Under the pieces are notes generated by a model that saw only the letters and a list, made by a program, of their open reading frames with translations, ran no database searches and had not been told where the DNA came from. A stretch of 64,000 bases of DNA from Prauserella halophila (GTDB taxonomy: Bacteria; Actinomycetota; Actinomycetes; Mycobacteriales; Pseudonocardiaceae). Below are positions 53,775 to 61,701 of this stretch, piece by piece. The stretch's first letter is position 1. Every line of letters starts with the position of its first letter. The DNA lies in assembly GCF_024171895.1 (NCBI RefSeq), contig NZ_JAMTCQ010000010.1, forward strand, positions 248,001 to 312,000, given 5' to 3'. Both the position numbers and the translations under genes were made by a program.

Positions 53775-54341
53775 TCAGTACGTGCCGCCGAGCTTCGTGT
53801 GGTCCCAGCTGACGAGCTTCGTGGGCGTGAAGATCAGGCCGACGCGTTTCGGTGCCTGCTGCGAAATGCCCGCCCTGAGCTCATCGGGCGGATCGCCCTC
53901 CAGCCCCGCATAGCGCATCGCGAGAGTCGTGCCGATCCGCTCGGTTTCGGCCGTGTCCTCGACGAATGCCACATCGCACTCCATCGACACGCCGCGGAGC
54001 TGCTCGTACGTTTCGCCGGACTCGATCAGCACTGTCGCCTGCGGCAGCCGCTGCAGGTTCGCGATCTTCTGCGACTTGCGATACGTCCAGGTCGCCAGTG
54101 CGGGCACTCCGGCATCGGCAAGGGAACCGGCATCGGCAGGGGAACCGGCATCGGCAGGGGAACCGGCATCGGCAGGGGAACCGGCATCGGCCGGGGAATC
54201 GCCGTTTCGCGGGAAGTACCACAGCGGCGCCAGGTGTGGCCTGCCGTTCGGGCTCATCGTGGCGACGTCGATGACGCGCTGCTCGGCGAAGTACGCGCGC
54301 ACCTCGTCGTCGGACATGCGGATCTGATCGCGGCGGGACAA
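53775..54341 (-). CDS. PPOX (pyridoxamine 5'-phosphate oxidase-like) protein with repeat insert
   Basis: 188 residues from TTG 54341, chosen because AGGAGG sits seven bases upstream. Split-barrel flavin/F420 fold: VIDVATMSPNGRPHLAPLWYFP, WTYRKSQKIANLQR, ATVLIESGETYEQLRGVSMECDVAFVED. Between two barrel strands lies an (SPADAG)n insert of about 30 residues. Probably binds FMN, F420 or haem; reaction unknown. Confidence 0.88.
   Translation of the reverse strand: MSRRDQIRMSDDEVRAYFAEQRVIDVATMSPNGRPHLAPLWYFPRNGDSPADAGSPADAGSPADAGSPADAGSLADAGVPALATWTYRKSQKIANLQRLPQATVLIESGETYEQLRGVSMECDVAFVEDTAETERIGTTLAMRYAGLEGDPPDELRAGISQQAPKRVGLIFTPTKLVSWDHTKLGGTY
54111..54200 (-). repeat. 18-bp minisatellite, five copies, in the PPOX gene
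   Basis: Five units of GGCATCGGCAGGGGAACC (first and last slightly diverged) encode (SPADAG)n in frame. Confidence 0.95.
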
Positions 54342-54458
54342 CGTTGTCCTCCTGTCGTCGGGTAGGCCTGACCGGTGGCGCTCCCGGGTCACCCTGGTTG
54401 CGCCCACAGCCGCTCGACCGGCGACGCTCCGTGTGGCCGGCCGGGCAACTGCGGCGCG

Positions 54459-55373
54459 TTACTCGACGGCGGCTCGGCCACCGTGGCCGTTGAGTGCGGA
54501 CTCGCGGGAGCCGCGCTTGGCGATGTCCTCGAGCGCCGCCTCGTCGGCCTTCGCCACACCCCGGAACCGCGCACCGAACTCGATGAGCGGCGGGACGATC
54601 GCACGGAAGAGCTTCATCACCCCGACCCACTTGGGCACGTGGATGACCCGCGCCCGCTTGCGGACACCCTCGGTGAGCTGGTCGAGCGCCAGGTCGAGCG
54701 GGTAGGTCTTCCCCATCAGGCCGGGCATGCCGGTGCGGAGCTTGCCGAACACGGGATGCGAGTCGGCGCTGTCGACGAGGTCGGTCTTGATCCACGTCGG
54801 GTGCGCCACGCCGACCTTCACGCCGAGATGCTGCAGCTCCGCGCGCAGGCTGTTGCAGAACGCCTCGACACCCGCCTTGGCCGCCGCGTAGTTCGACAGG
54901 CCGGGCGCGTGCGCGACCGCAGCGAACGACGAGATGGCGAGCAGATAGCCCTTGCGGTCGATGACGTGCGGCATCGTGACGCGGAACGTGCGCCACACGC
55001 CGAGCAGGTCGACCTCCAAGACCTTTTCGTAGGCGTCGCGGTCGATCGAGCGGGCGAAGCCCGTGGTGGCGATGCCTGCGTTGGCGATGACGATGTCGAT
55101 CCCGCCGAAGTGCTCGACGATCCCGGCCGTCGCCCGCTCCAGCGCGTCCCAGCTGGTCACGTCGGCTTCCCAGGAACGCGCGTTCGGGCCGATGCGCTCG
55201 GCGACCCTGGTCTGCTCGTCGGCTTCCAGCCCGACGAGCGCGACCTTGGCGCCGTCGGAGGCCAGACGTTCGGCCAAGCCTGCGCCGATGCCGCGTGCCG
55301 CGCCTGTGATCAGCACGACCTTGTCTTTCACGTTCTTCAGGCTGTCGCCATTTCCGCCGGACAGGAACGTCAC
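54459..55373 (-). CDS. Short-chain dehydrogenase/reductase
   Basis: 304 residues, longer than average because of a 50-residue C-terminal extension. Motifs: VVLITGAARGIGAGLAERLA, NAGIATTG, and the catalytic triad in ISSFAAVAHAPGLSNYAAAKAGVEAF. GTG start. A palindromic site similar to that at etfD lies 42 bases upstream. Substrate unknown; relatives act on steroids or lipids. Confidence 0.92.
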   Translation of the reverse strand: MTFLSGGNGDSLKNVKDKVVLITGAARGIGAGLAERLASDGAKVALVGLEADEQTRVAERIGPNARSWEADVTSWDALERATAGIVEHFGGIDIVIANAGIATTGFARSIDRDAYEKVLEVDLLGVWRTFRVTMPHVIDRKGYLLAISSFAAVAHAPGLSNYAAAKAGVEAFCNSLRAELQHLGVKVGVAHPTWIKTDLVDSADSHPVFGKLRTGMPGLMGKTYPLDLALDQLTEGVRKRARVIHVPKWVGVMKLFRAIVPPLIEFGARFRGVAKADEAALEDIAKRGSRESALNGHGGRAAVE

Positions 55374-55414
55374 TGCTGCCTCCTCGGTGCTCGTCGTCCC
55401 GACCGTACCGCAAC

Positions 55415-55428
55415 TTACTCACAGTAGG
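55415..55428. promoter_or_regulatory. Palindromic site TTACTCACAGTAGG upstream of the SDR gene
   Basis: TACT/AGTA arms, nearly identical to the site upstream of etfD. Followed by a second partial CTACTG at 55429-55434. Suggests one TetR-type regulator for both; inference. Confidence 0.45.
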
Positions 55429-55578
55429 CTACTGCTTGGTAGGGAAACCCGTGGCGCCGGTCGTGCGCAGCTCGTCGGGGTCGTCTCGAGGTTCGGTGGA
55501 CAACGTCCGGTTCAGTGATATCAGCGATGGCGGGAATGTGGAGGAACATCCGACCGGGTGCGGGGCGTTGCCACGGAC

Positions 55579-56409
55579 ATGGCGGTGAATCTGGGCAAGT
55601 ACGGAATCTGGCGCTGGTGGAACGGCGTCGACGAGGAGCTCGCGGTCGAGATCGAGAAGCTCGGCTACGGCACGATCTGGCTGGGCGGCAACCCACCGGG
55701 CGACCTCGCGCACATCGAGAAGCTGCTCGACGCGACGTCGTCGATCACGATCGCGACCGGCATCGTCAACATGTGGACCGACGACGCTCCGACGGTCGGC
55801 GCGTCCTACCTGCGGATCGCCGCCAAACACCCGGACCGGTTCCTGCTCGGTGTCGGCGTCGGCCATCCCGAGGCGCAGCAGGAGTACCAGAAGCCGTACG
55901 ACAAGATCGTCTCCTACCTCGACCAGCTCGACGAGGCCGGCGTTCCGGTCGAGGGCAGGGCGCTCGCGGCGCTGGGGCCGAAGGTGCTGCAACTGTCGGC
56001 GCAACGTGCCCTCGGCGCGCACCCCTACCTGACCACGCCCGAGCACACCCGCGACGCGCGCCAGCAGCTCGGCCGGGGCGTGCTGCTGGCACCGGAGCAG
56101 AAGGTCGTACTCGACACCGACGCCGAACGTGCGCGGGCCACCGCGCGCCCACCGATCAACAATCCGTACCTCGGCCTCGTCAACTACCGGAACAGCCTCA
56201 AGCGTCTCGGCTGGTCCGAATCGGACATCGACGACGGCGGCAGCGACGCGCTGATCGACCGACTCGGCCTGCACGGAGACGCGGACACCGTCGCGGCGGG
56301 CGTCAAGAAGCACATCGAGGCCGGCGCGGATCACGTCAGCATCCAGACACTGCCTCCCGACGCCGACCCACTGCCCGTCTACCGGGCCCTGGCCGAGCAC
56401 CTGCGGTAA
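55579..56409 (+). CDS. F420-dependent LLM-class oxidoreductase (TIGR03620-like)
   Basis: 276 residues from ATG 55579 (GTG 55558 is possible and has a GGAGGAA further upstream). Luciferase-like TIM barrel: KLGYGTIWLGGNPPGDL, ATGIVNMWTDDAPTVGASY, FLLGVGVGHPE, and the C-terminal LGLHGDADTVAAGVKKHIEAGADHVSIQ. Uses cofactor F420 or FMN; substrate unknown. Divergent from the SDR gene. Confidence 0.9.
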   Translation: MAVNLGKYGIWRWWNGVDEELAVEIEKLGYGTIWLGGNPPGDLAHIEKLLDATSSITIATGIVNMWTDDAPTVGASYLRIAAKHPDRFLLGVGVGHPEAQQEYQKPYDKIVSYLDQLDEAGVPVEGRALAALGPKVLQLSAQRALGAHPYLTTPEHTRDARQQLGRGVLLAPEQKVVLDTDAERARATARPPINNPYLGLVNYRNSLKRLGWSESDIDDGGSDALIDRLGLHGDADTVAAGVKKHIEAGADHVSIQTLPPDADPLPVYRALAEHLR

Positions 56410-56520
56410 GGACTGCGGCGCACGTCGACGGCGGGGAGCGGCTCGGTCGAGACCCCGAGCCGCTCCCGCTGCCGGTCGCACGGGCGCCCGCGGGCCTGCG
56501 AGCTCACCGGGAACGGGCGC

Positions 56521-57969
56521 CTACGCGTGCGTTGCCGCGGCGCGGCCGTGCCGGGCGTCGGGCCTGCGGCCGTGAACGGCGAGATACAGCAGTGCACTGA
56601 GCAGCATCATGCCCGCGAGTACGAGGAACATCGCCGCATAGCCCGAGGCCGCTGCGAACAGGCCGAGCACGACGGGTCCGAGGCCGACGCCCGCGTCGAG
56701 CATCAGGAAGAACGTCGAGATCGCGACGCCGAACTGCTCCTGCGGCACCCGCGACACGGCCGCCGCCTGGCAGGCGGGGTTGAGGGTGCCGAAGCCGAAT
56801 CCGGTGAGCGCGCCCGTGGCCACGATCATCCAGTCGGCCGAGGCGGTGCCGAGCAGCAACAGTGCGCCCGCGAACACCACGATCGCCGAGTAGACGACGA
56901 CGTTGTCGCCGCGCCGGTCCTGGAGTCTGCCCATGACGAACCGGCTGGCGAACATCACCGTCGCGTAGGCGACGAAGAACAGGCTCGCTCCCTGCTCGAG
57001 CCCCTCCTGCTCGGTGTAGGAGTTCAGATACGTGACGATGGTGGAGTAGACGCAGCCGATCACCAGCATGAACAGTCCGATCGGCAGAACCGCGGGATGC
57101 ACCATCGACGTCAGCACGCCGCGCGCGGTGCGCTGCCGGGCGGGTTCCGGTGCCGGTGGCTCGTCCTTCGCGGTGATCAGCAGCGCCAGCAGGCAGGCTG
57201 CCGCGTGCGTGGCGAAGATCGACCAGAACAGCGTGTCGTAGCCGCTGCCGTCGACGATCTCGAGGCTCATGAACGGGCCGATCGCGGTCGAGAGCGTGAT
57301 ACTCAACGCGAAGTAGCCGGTGCCTTCGCTACGCCGGGACGACGGGATGCGTGCCTGGGCGAGCGTCATCGCGGCCGTGCTCGTGACGGCGAACAGCACG
57401 CCGTGCGTGGCGCGGACCGCGAGCAGCAGTGGCAGCGAGCTCGCCGCGAGGTACAGCGCCGCGACCAGGGCGCATGCCGCCAGCCCCGCCCACAGCACGC
57501 GGCGTCGGCCGAACCGGTCGACGAGCCCGCCCGCGAACAGCCGTGCGATCGTGGCGCCGACGACGAAGATGCTCGCCGCGAGTCCGCCGGTCGAATCGGA
57601 CACCCCGAACCGCGTGACGGCGTAGACCGCCATGATCGTGATGAGGCCGTAGAAGGCCAGTGCGAGACAGAAGTTGACGACCCAGACGAGTGCGAGGTCG
57701 CGGGACCAGATCGGCGCGCGGGACTCGGCAGGGGCCGAAGAGCCGGCAGGGGCCGCAGCTTCGGCCGCTTCCCCGGCGGAGGCGGTCCGGGCCGTCGCAG
57801 GCTTCGCGTCCGCGTCGGTCGGCGCGCTGCCGGCGCTGCCCGTGCTGCAGGTACCTGCGGAGCTGCCGGCCGTGTCCGTGTCCGGGTCTGCCGGTGATGT
57901 CGGGTGCGGGCCGGCTGCGGTCGCCGAGTCGGATCCCCTGATCCGTGACGCCATGATCCGTGACGCCAT
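56521..57969 (-). CDS. MFS transporter with long low-complexity N-terminus
   Basis: 482 residues, twelve predicted helices starting near residue 90. Motif A region GLVDRFGRRRVLWAG and the second-half RFVMGRLQDRRGDNVV. The first 85 residues are Ala/Ser/Thr/Asp-rich and begin with a duplicated MASRI from a 15-base direct repeat, so the true start may be ATG 57954 or further in. Substrate unknown. Confidence 0.9.
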   Translation of the reverse strand: MASRIMASRIRGSDSATAAGPHPTSPADPDTDTAGSSAGTCSTGSAGSAPTDADAKPATARTASAGEAAEAAAPAGSSAPAESRAPIWSRDLALVWVVNFCLALAFYGLITIMAVYAVTRFGVSDSTGGLAASIFVVGATIARLFAGGLVDRFGRRRVLWAGLAACALVAALYLAASSLPLLLAVRATHGVLFAVTSTAAMTLAQARIPSSRRSEGTGYFALSITLSTAIGPFMSLEIVDGSGYDTLFWSIFATHAAACLLALLITAKDEPPAPEPARQRTARGVLTSMVHPAVLPIGLFMLVIGCVYSTIVTYLNSYTEQEGLEQGASLFFVAYATVMFASRFVMGRLQDRRGDNVVVYSAIVVFAGALLLLGTASADWMIVATGALTGFGFGTLNPACQAAAVSRVPQEQFGVAISTFFLMLDAGVGLGPVVLGLFAAASGYAAMFLVLAGMMLLSALLYLAVHGRRPDARHGRAAATHA

Positions 57970-58329
57970 GATCCGCCCATCGATTGCTTGCGGTATGCAA
58001 TATTAATCGATCGCGGGGCTGATCCGCGCTATGAGAACGGCCACCGACGAATCCCCGTTCGGTGGCCGCGCCGGGCGGTGTGTCGGCGGTTTCCGCGGTC
58101 GGTCCGGCGACCGGAGCCCGGATCGGGGTTGTGGAAGGGCTGCGTCGGGGCGATACCGGGCTTTGCCGGGTCGTCGGGTGATGCCAGGCTGTGGCTCGTA
58201 GGATCCGGTCTGCAGAGCCCGGCGCCGAACCCGTGACGGTGCCGTCGGTGAGCACGAGTCAACCGGAAGACGACCGGGAATGCGGCTGACGACACAGTCG
58301 CATGCCATGCCGCCCCGAGGAGGACAACG
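57970..58329. other. Divergent control region of the MFS and fba genes
   Basis: 360 bases with no gene. Left: AT-rich palindromes before the MFS gene. Right: TAGGAT (58199-58204), a plausible -10 box for fba, then GGAGGA before its ATG. Confidence 0.6.
57981..58009. promoter_or_regulatory. Nested inverted repeat upstream of the MFS gene
   Basis: Outer arms CGATT (57981-57985) and AATCG (58005-58009) enclose the inner TTGC-GGTAT-GCAA (57988-58000), in an AT-rich patch twelve bases upstream of the first ATG. Looks like a repressor operator over the promoter. Confidence 0.4.
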
Positions 58330-59358
58330 ATGCCCATCGCCACGCCTGAGGTCTACGCCGAGATGCTGGACCGTGCCAAGCAGGGCGAGTTCGCATATCC
58401 GGCGATCAACGTGACCTCGTCGGAGACCGTCAATGCTGCGATCCGCGGGTTCGCGGAGGCCGAGAGTGACGGGATCATCCAGTTCTCCACCGGTGGCGCC
58501 GAGTTCGCGTCGGGCCAGAAGGTGAAGGACATGGTCACCGGCTCGAAGGCGCTGGCCGAGTTCGCGCACGTGGTCGCCGAGAAGTACGACGTCAACGTCG
58601 CGCTGCACACCGACCACTGCCCGAAGGACAAGCTGGACGGCTTCGTCCGCCCGCTGATCGACATCTCCGCCGAGCGCGTGAAGCGCGGCGAGAACCCGCT
58701 GTTCCAGTCGCACATGTGGGACGGTTCGGCCATCGACCTCGACGAGAACCTGTCGATCGCGTCCGAGCTGCTCGACGCATCGGCCGCAGCGAAGATCATT
58801 CTCGAGGTCGAGATCGGCGTCGTCGGCGGCGAGGAGGACGGCGTCGCCAACGAGATCAACGAGAAGCTGTACACCGCCGAAGGCGACTTCACCAAGACCA
58901 TCGACGCGCTCGGCGCAGGCGAGAAGGGCCGGTACCTGCTGGCGGCGACCTTCGGCAACGTCCACGGTTCGTACAAGCCGGGTGCCGTGCAACTGCGCCC
59001 CGACGTGCTCCAGCGCGGCCAGGCCGTCGCCGCCGAGAAGCTGGGCCTGCCCGCAGGATCGAAGCCGTTCGAGCTCGTGTTCCACGGCGGTTCCGGTTCG
59101 CTGCTCGAGGAGATCCACGAGGCGTTGTCGTACGGCGTCGTGAAGATGAACGTCGACACGGACACGCAGTACGCGTTCTCGCGCTCCATCGCCGACCACT
59201 TCTTCAAGAACTACGACGGCGTACTCAAGATCGACGGCGAGGTCGGCAACAAGAAGACCTACGACCCGCGCAGCTACCTCAAGGTCGCCGAGGGCGCCAT
59301 GGCCCAGCGCGTCGTCGAGTCCGCCGAAGCCCTGAAGTCGGCAGGCAAGAAGCTCTGA
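58330..59358 (+). CDS. fba: Class II fructose-1,6-bisphosphate aldolase
   Basis: 342 residues. Zinc-dependent class II signatures: HTDHCPKDKLDGFVRPL (zinc His and catalytic Asp), LEVEIGVVGGEEDGV, TFGNVHGSYKPG, ELVFHGGSGS and KMNVDTDTQYAFSR. Cleaves FBP to DHAP and GAP in glycolysis and runs in reverse in gluconeogenesis. ATG 58330 is preceded by GAGGAGGA. Followed by repeat copy F. Confidence 0.98.
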   Translation: MPIATPEVYAEMLDRAKQGEFAYPAINVTSSETVNAAIRGFAEAESDGIIQFSTGGAEFASGQKVKDMVTGSKALAEFAHVVAEKYDVNVALHTDHCPKDKLDGFVRPLIDISAERVKRGENPLFQSHMWDGSAIDLDENLSIASELLDASAAAKIILEVEIGVVGGEEDGVANEINEKLYTAEGDFTKTIDALGAGEKGRYLLAATFGNVHGSYKPGAVQLRPDVLQRGQAVAAEKLGLPAGSKPFELVFHGGSGSLLEEIHEALSYGVVKMNVDTDTQYAFSRSIADHFFKNYDGVLKIDGEVGNKKTYDPRSYLKVAEGAMAQRVVESAEALKSAGKKL

Positions 59359-59378
59359 CGAACACCGGGCTTGCGCCC

Positions 59379-59464
59379 AACTCCCCAAGGCTTCTCCAAC
59401 GCCCCCAAGGCGCCCCCAAGGGCACCTTGGGGGCGTTGAGCGCCTCCAAGGTGCCCTTGGGGGA
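59379..59464. repeat. Intergenic double stem-loop repeat, copy F (extended)
   Basis: Begins 20 bases after the fba stop. GCGCCCCCAAGGGCACC/TTGGGGGCG shows both arms changed together relative to the GCCCCGAAGG copies, preserving the hairpin. Extra AACGCCCCCAAGG and CTCCCCAAGG half-units precede it. The rest of 59359-59732 holds one tiny membrane ORF. Confidence 0.8.
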
Positions 59465-59522
59465 ATTCACGTTCGGGGGAGGGCGGTGGGCACGGTTCGT
59501 GGTCGGGCACAGTGGCGGCGTG

Positions 59523-59606
59523 ATGTCGAAACGTCTCGTCGCGATCGTCCTGGTCGGCTGTCTCGTGCTGATGGCGGTCGCGTCCTCGCTGACGCTGCTG
59601 CTCTGA
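59523..59606 (+). CDS. Possible 27-residue single-pass membrane protein
   Basis: ATG 59523 (preceded by an in-frame GTG 59520) to TGA 59606: basic MSKR then a continuous hydrophobic helix VAIVLVGCLVLMAVASSL. A GTGG/GGCG-rich stretch is upstream with no strong ribosome site. Small, but the positive-inside plus helix pattern is unlikely by chance in a 70% GC spacer. Similar tiny proteins exist in actinomycetes. Function unknown. Confidence 0.45.
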   Translation: MSKRLVAIVLVGCLVLMAVASSLTLLL

Positions 59607-59732
59607 GTCGGTACTGCTGCTGAGGGCAGCCGCGTCCGCCGGTCCCCAGCCGGCCGCGCCACCCCCGGCACCACCCCTACGCCCACCCCCTGCGCCGCTC
59701 CGTGGCCGCGCGCTCGGTGGTTCAATGGCGGC

Positions 59733-60143
59733 ATGACGCACAACCTGCTCGAACCGGAACCCACCACGCTCCCGGAGCGCCCCGACGCCGAAGCCGCGCT
59801 GGACGCGGGCACCGAGCCGAGCGAGGTCGCCGCCGAGCATCCCGACTTCAGCGAGGCCTGGGCCGCTCTGGCCGAGCGCGCGCTCGGTGAGAACGAGGTC
59901 GTCGACGCCTACGCCTACGCCCGCACCGGCTATCACCGCGGCCTCGATCAGCTGCGCCGTTCCGGGTGGAAGGGCTTCGGCCCGGTGCCGTGGACGCATC
60001 GCCCGAACCAGGGTTTCCTCCGCTGCGTCGCCGCGCTCGCCAAGGCCTCGGGCCGTATCGGCGAGGCCGACGAGTACGAGCGGTGCAAGCAGCTGCTCGT
60101 CGACTCGGACCCCGCGTCCGCCGAGGCCACCGGAATCGCCTGA
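59733..60143 (+). CDS. DUF3151-family protein
   Basis: 136 residues. Conserved actinobacterial block: AYAYARTGYHRGLDQLRRSGWKGFGPVPW and HRPNQGFLRCVAALAKASGRIGEADEYERC. Predicted helical, soluble. Position near fba as in M. tuberculosis (Rv0360c/Rv0363c). Function unknown. Ends before a strong palindromic terminator. Confidence 0.9.
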   Translation: MTHNLLEPEPTTLPERPDAEAALDAGTEPSEVAAEHPDFSEAWAALAERALGENEVVDAYAYARTGYHRGLDQLRRSGWKGFGPVPWTHRPNQGFLRCVAALAKASGRIGEADEYERCKQLLVDSDPASAEATGIA

Positions 60144-60189
60144 CCTGCCTCGGCGCCGTCTCGCGCGGCGTTGCGGACGTTCGCCGACA

Positions 60190-60233
60190 CGAAACGGGCC
60201 GCCGGGGAGATCTCCCCGGCGGCCCGTTTCGTC
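60190..60233. terminator. 44-base perfect palindrome, bidirectional terminator
   Basis: ACGAAACGGGCCGCCGGGGA with its exact complement around an AGATCT centre, between the convergent DUF3151 and lipase genes. Confidence 0.9.
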
Positions 60234-60247
60234 GTAGCAGCCCGCGG

Positions 60248-61543
60248 TCAGAAGCCGCCGCAGTTCGTCGGCGCGGTCTCGCCGCGGACACGCTGGTCGA
60301 ACCAGGCGTAGGCCTTCGGGTAGGCGCCCACGTAGCCACCGACGTGCGTCGGGATGGCCAGCGTGTCGAACTGCACCGTCGCATCCTGCTCACACCAGGA
60401 ACGCGCCATGTCGCGGCCCTGGTCGTACGGGACGATGTCGTCGAGCCGGCTGTGAGCCACGTACACGGGCGCCTCCGGCTTCAGCGTGCCGATGCGCTGC
60501 TCCTCGACGGCGCTGCGGAACGGCTCCTCGGCGAGGTAATCGCCGATGGGCCTGCCGTCGACCGTCAGCTCGGAGGTGCGGGTGAACGCGTGTCCGACCA
60601 GCCCGTCGGCGGTGCACCGTTCCTCGATCTTCGTGCGTACCTCGTGGCCCTTCTCGTTGAGGATGTCCTCGATGCCCAGATCCGGGTACGCCTCGTGCAT
60701 GCTCGCGACCGCGAACAGCAGGAACGCCGACGCGTAGTGTCCGTCCAGGCGATCGGCCACTGCCGACAGGTCCGAGGGCGGGGCGCCCGCGAACGAACCG
60801 ATGAGGTCGACGTCCGGCGCGTAGGACGGCTGCAGTTCGGCCGCCGCGGCCGATGCGCCGCCGCCCTGTGAATAACCCGCTGTCAACACGGGCCCGTCCG
60901 AAGGCAGGCCTGCCTCCGGCAGCTGCTGCGCGGCGCGGACCACGTCGAGTGCGGCGTGTGCGGTGGCCTTGCGGTTGACGTACGTGTGGACGCCGGGCGT
61001 GCCGAGACCCTCGTAGTCGGTGATCGCGACGGCGTAGCCCTTCGCGAGCAGGCCCGCGATGAAGGCGCCCTCGTACTCCATGCCTGCGGCCATGGCCTTC
61101 GACGGTGCGCAGCGGTCGCCCATGCCCTGTGTGCCTGCGGAGTAGCCGACGACCGGCCGCTCGCCGGGGCCGTTCCAGTCCCGGTGCGGGGTGAGCACGG
61201 TGCCCGTGACGGCGTTGGCGTCGCCGTGGGTGTCGGTGCTGCGGTACATGACGCGTTGCGCGTCGGCGGGGGCTCGGGCCAGTTTGAGCGGATCGAGGAA
61301 GAACGCGGTCTCCTCGTGCCGGATGACGTCCCCGGACTCGCCCTCCGGGAGCGGCGACGGCGGAGTGTAGAACTCGTCACTTGCGGCCGTGACCGGTGAT
61401 GACGCTGTGGCAGATGATGCGGTGGCCTGCGATGCGGTGGCCGGTGCTGCCGCGGCCGGGGCGGCGAGCAGCGACGCGGCGGTGGCGGACACGGCGATGG
61501 TGGCGAGGGACGTGGTGATGCGTCTCCTGCGGGTTGATCGCAT
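60248..61543 (-). CDS. Secreted lipase (LIP-type alpha/beta hydrolase)
   Basis: 431 residues. Signal peptide with twin arginines RRRRITTSLATIAVSATAASLLAAPA, then an Ala/Thr/Ser-rich linker. Hydrolase features: GERPVVGYSAGTQGMG, nucleophile elbow TAGYSQGGGASAA (Ser225), Asp in AHSRLDDIVPYDQGRD and a His in PTHVGGYVG. Secretory lipase family (PF03583-like), with CAPS and WCEQDAT Cys pairs. ATG 61543. A KstR-like palindrome lies about 33 bases upstream. Confidence 0.88.
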   Translation of the reverse strand: MRSTRRRRITTSLATIAVSATAASLLAAPAAAAPATASQATASSATASSPVTAASDEFYTPPSPLPEGESGDVIRHEETAFFLDPLKLARAPADAQRVMYRSTDTHGDANAVTGTVLTPHRDWNGPGERPVVGYSAGTQGMGDRCAPSKAMAAGMEYEGAFIAGLLAKGYAVAITDYEGLGTPGVHTYVNRKATAHAALDVVRAAQQLPEAGLPSDGPVLTAGYSQGGGASAAAAELQPSYAPDVDLIGSFAGAPPSDLSAVADRLDGHYASAFLLFAVASMHEAYPDLGIEDILNEKGHEVRTKIEERCTADGLVGHAFTRTSELTVDGRPIGDYLAEEPFRSAVEEQRIGTLKPEAPVYVAHSRLDDIVPYDQGRDMARSWCEQDATVQFDTLAIPTHVGGYVGAYPKAYAWFDQRVRGETAPTNCGGF

Positions 61544-61575
61544 GAGGCTCCCCAGCTGGGATGTGACGACGTTGT

Positions 61576-61589
61576 CAAAACAGGTTCTA
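61576..61589. promoter_or_regulatory. KstR-like palindrome upstream of the lipase gene
   Basis: CAAAACAGGTTCTA fits TnnAACnnGTTnnA at seven of eight fixed positions. KstR controls sterol catabolism genes in mycobacteria and rhodococci; presence here is suggestive only. Confidence 0.3.
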
Positions 61590-61660
61590 GCCGCGGGGAG
61601 AGGCGAGATCAAGGAATCGCTACTCGCCAGTAGACAACTCACTCGTACGGACCAGCGAAC

Positions 61661-61687
61661 GCGCCCCCAAGGTGCCCTTCGGGGCGC
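61661..61687. repeat. Intergenic stem-loop repeat, copy G (half unit)
   Basis: GCGCCCCCAAGG-TGC-CCTTCGGGGCGC, a single hairpin of the family, 15 bases downstream of the HNH gene stop (minus strand). Confidence 0.8.
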
Positions 61688-61701
61688 CACCGGTGGGGGC
61701 G

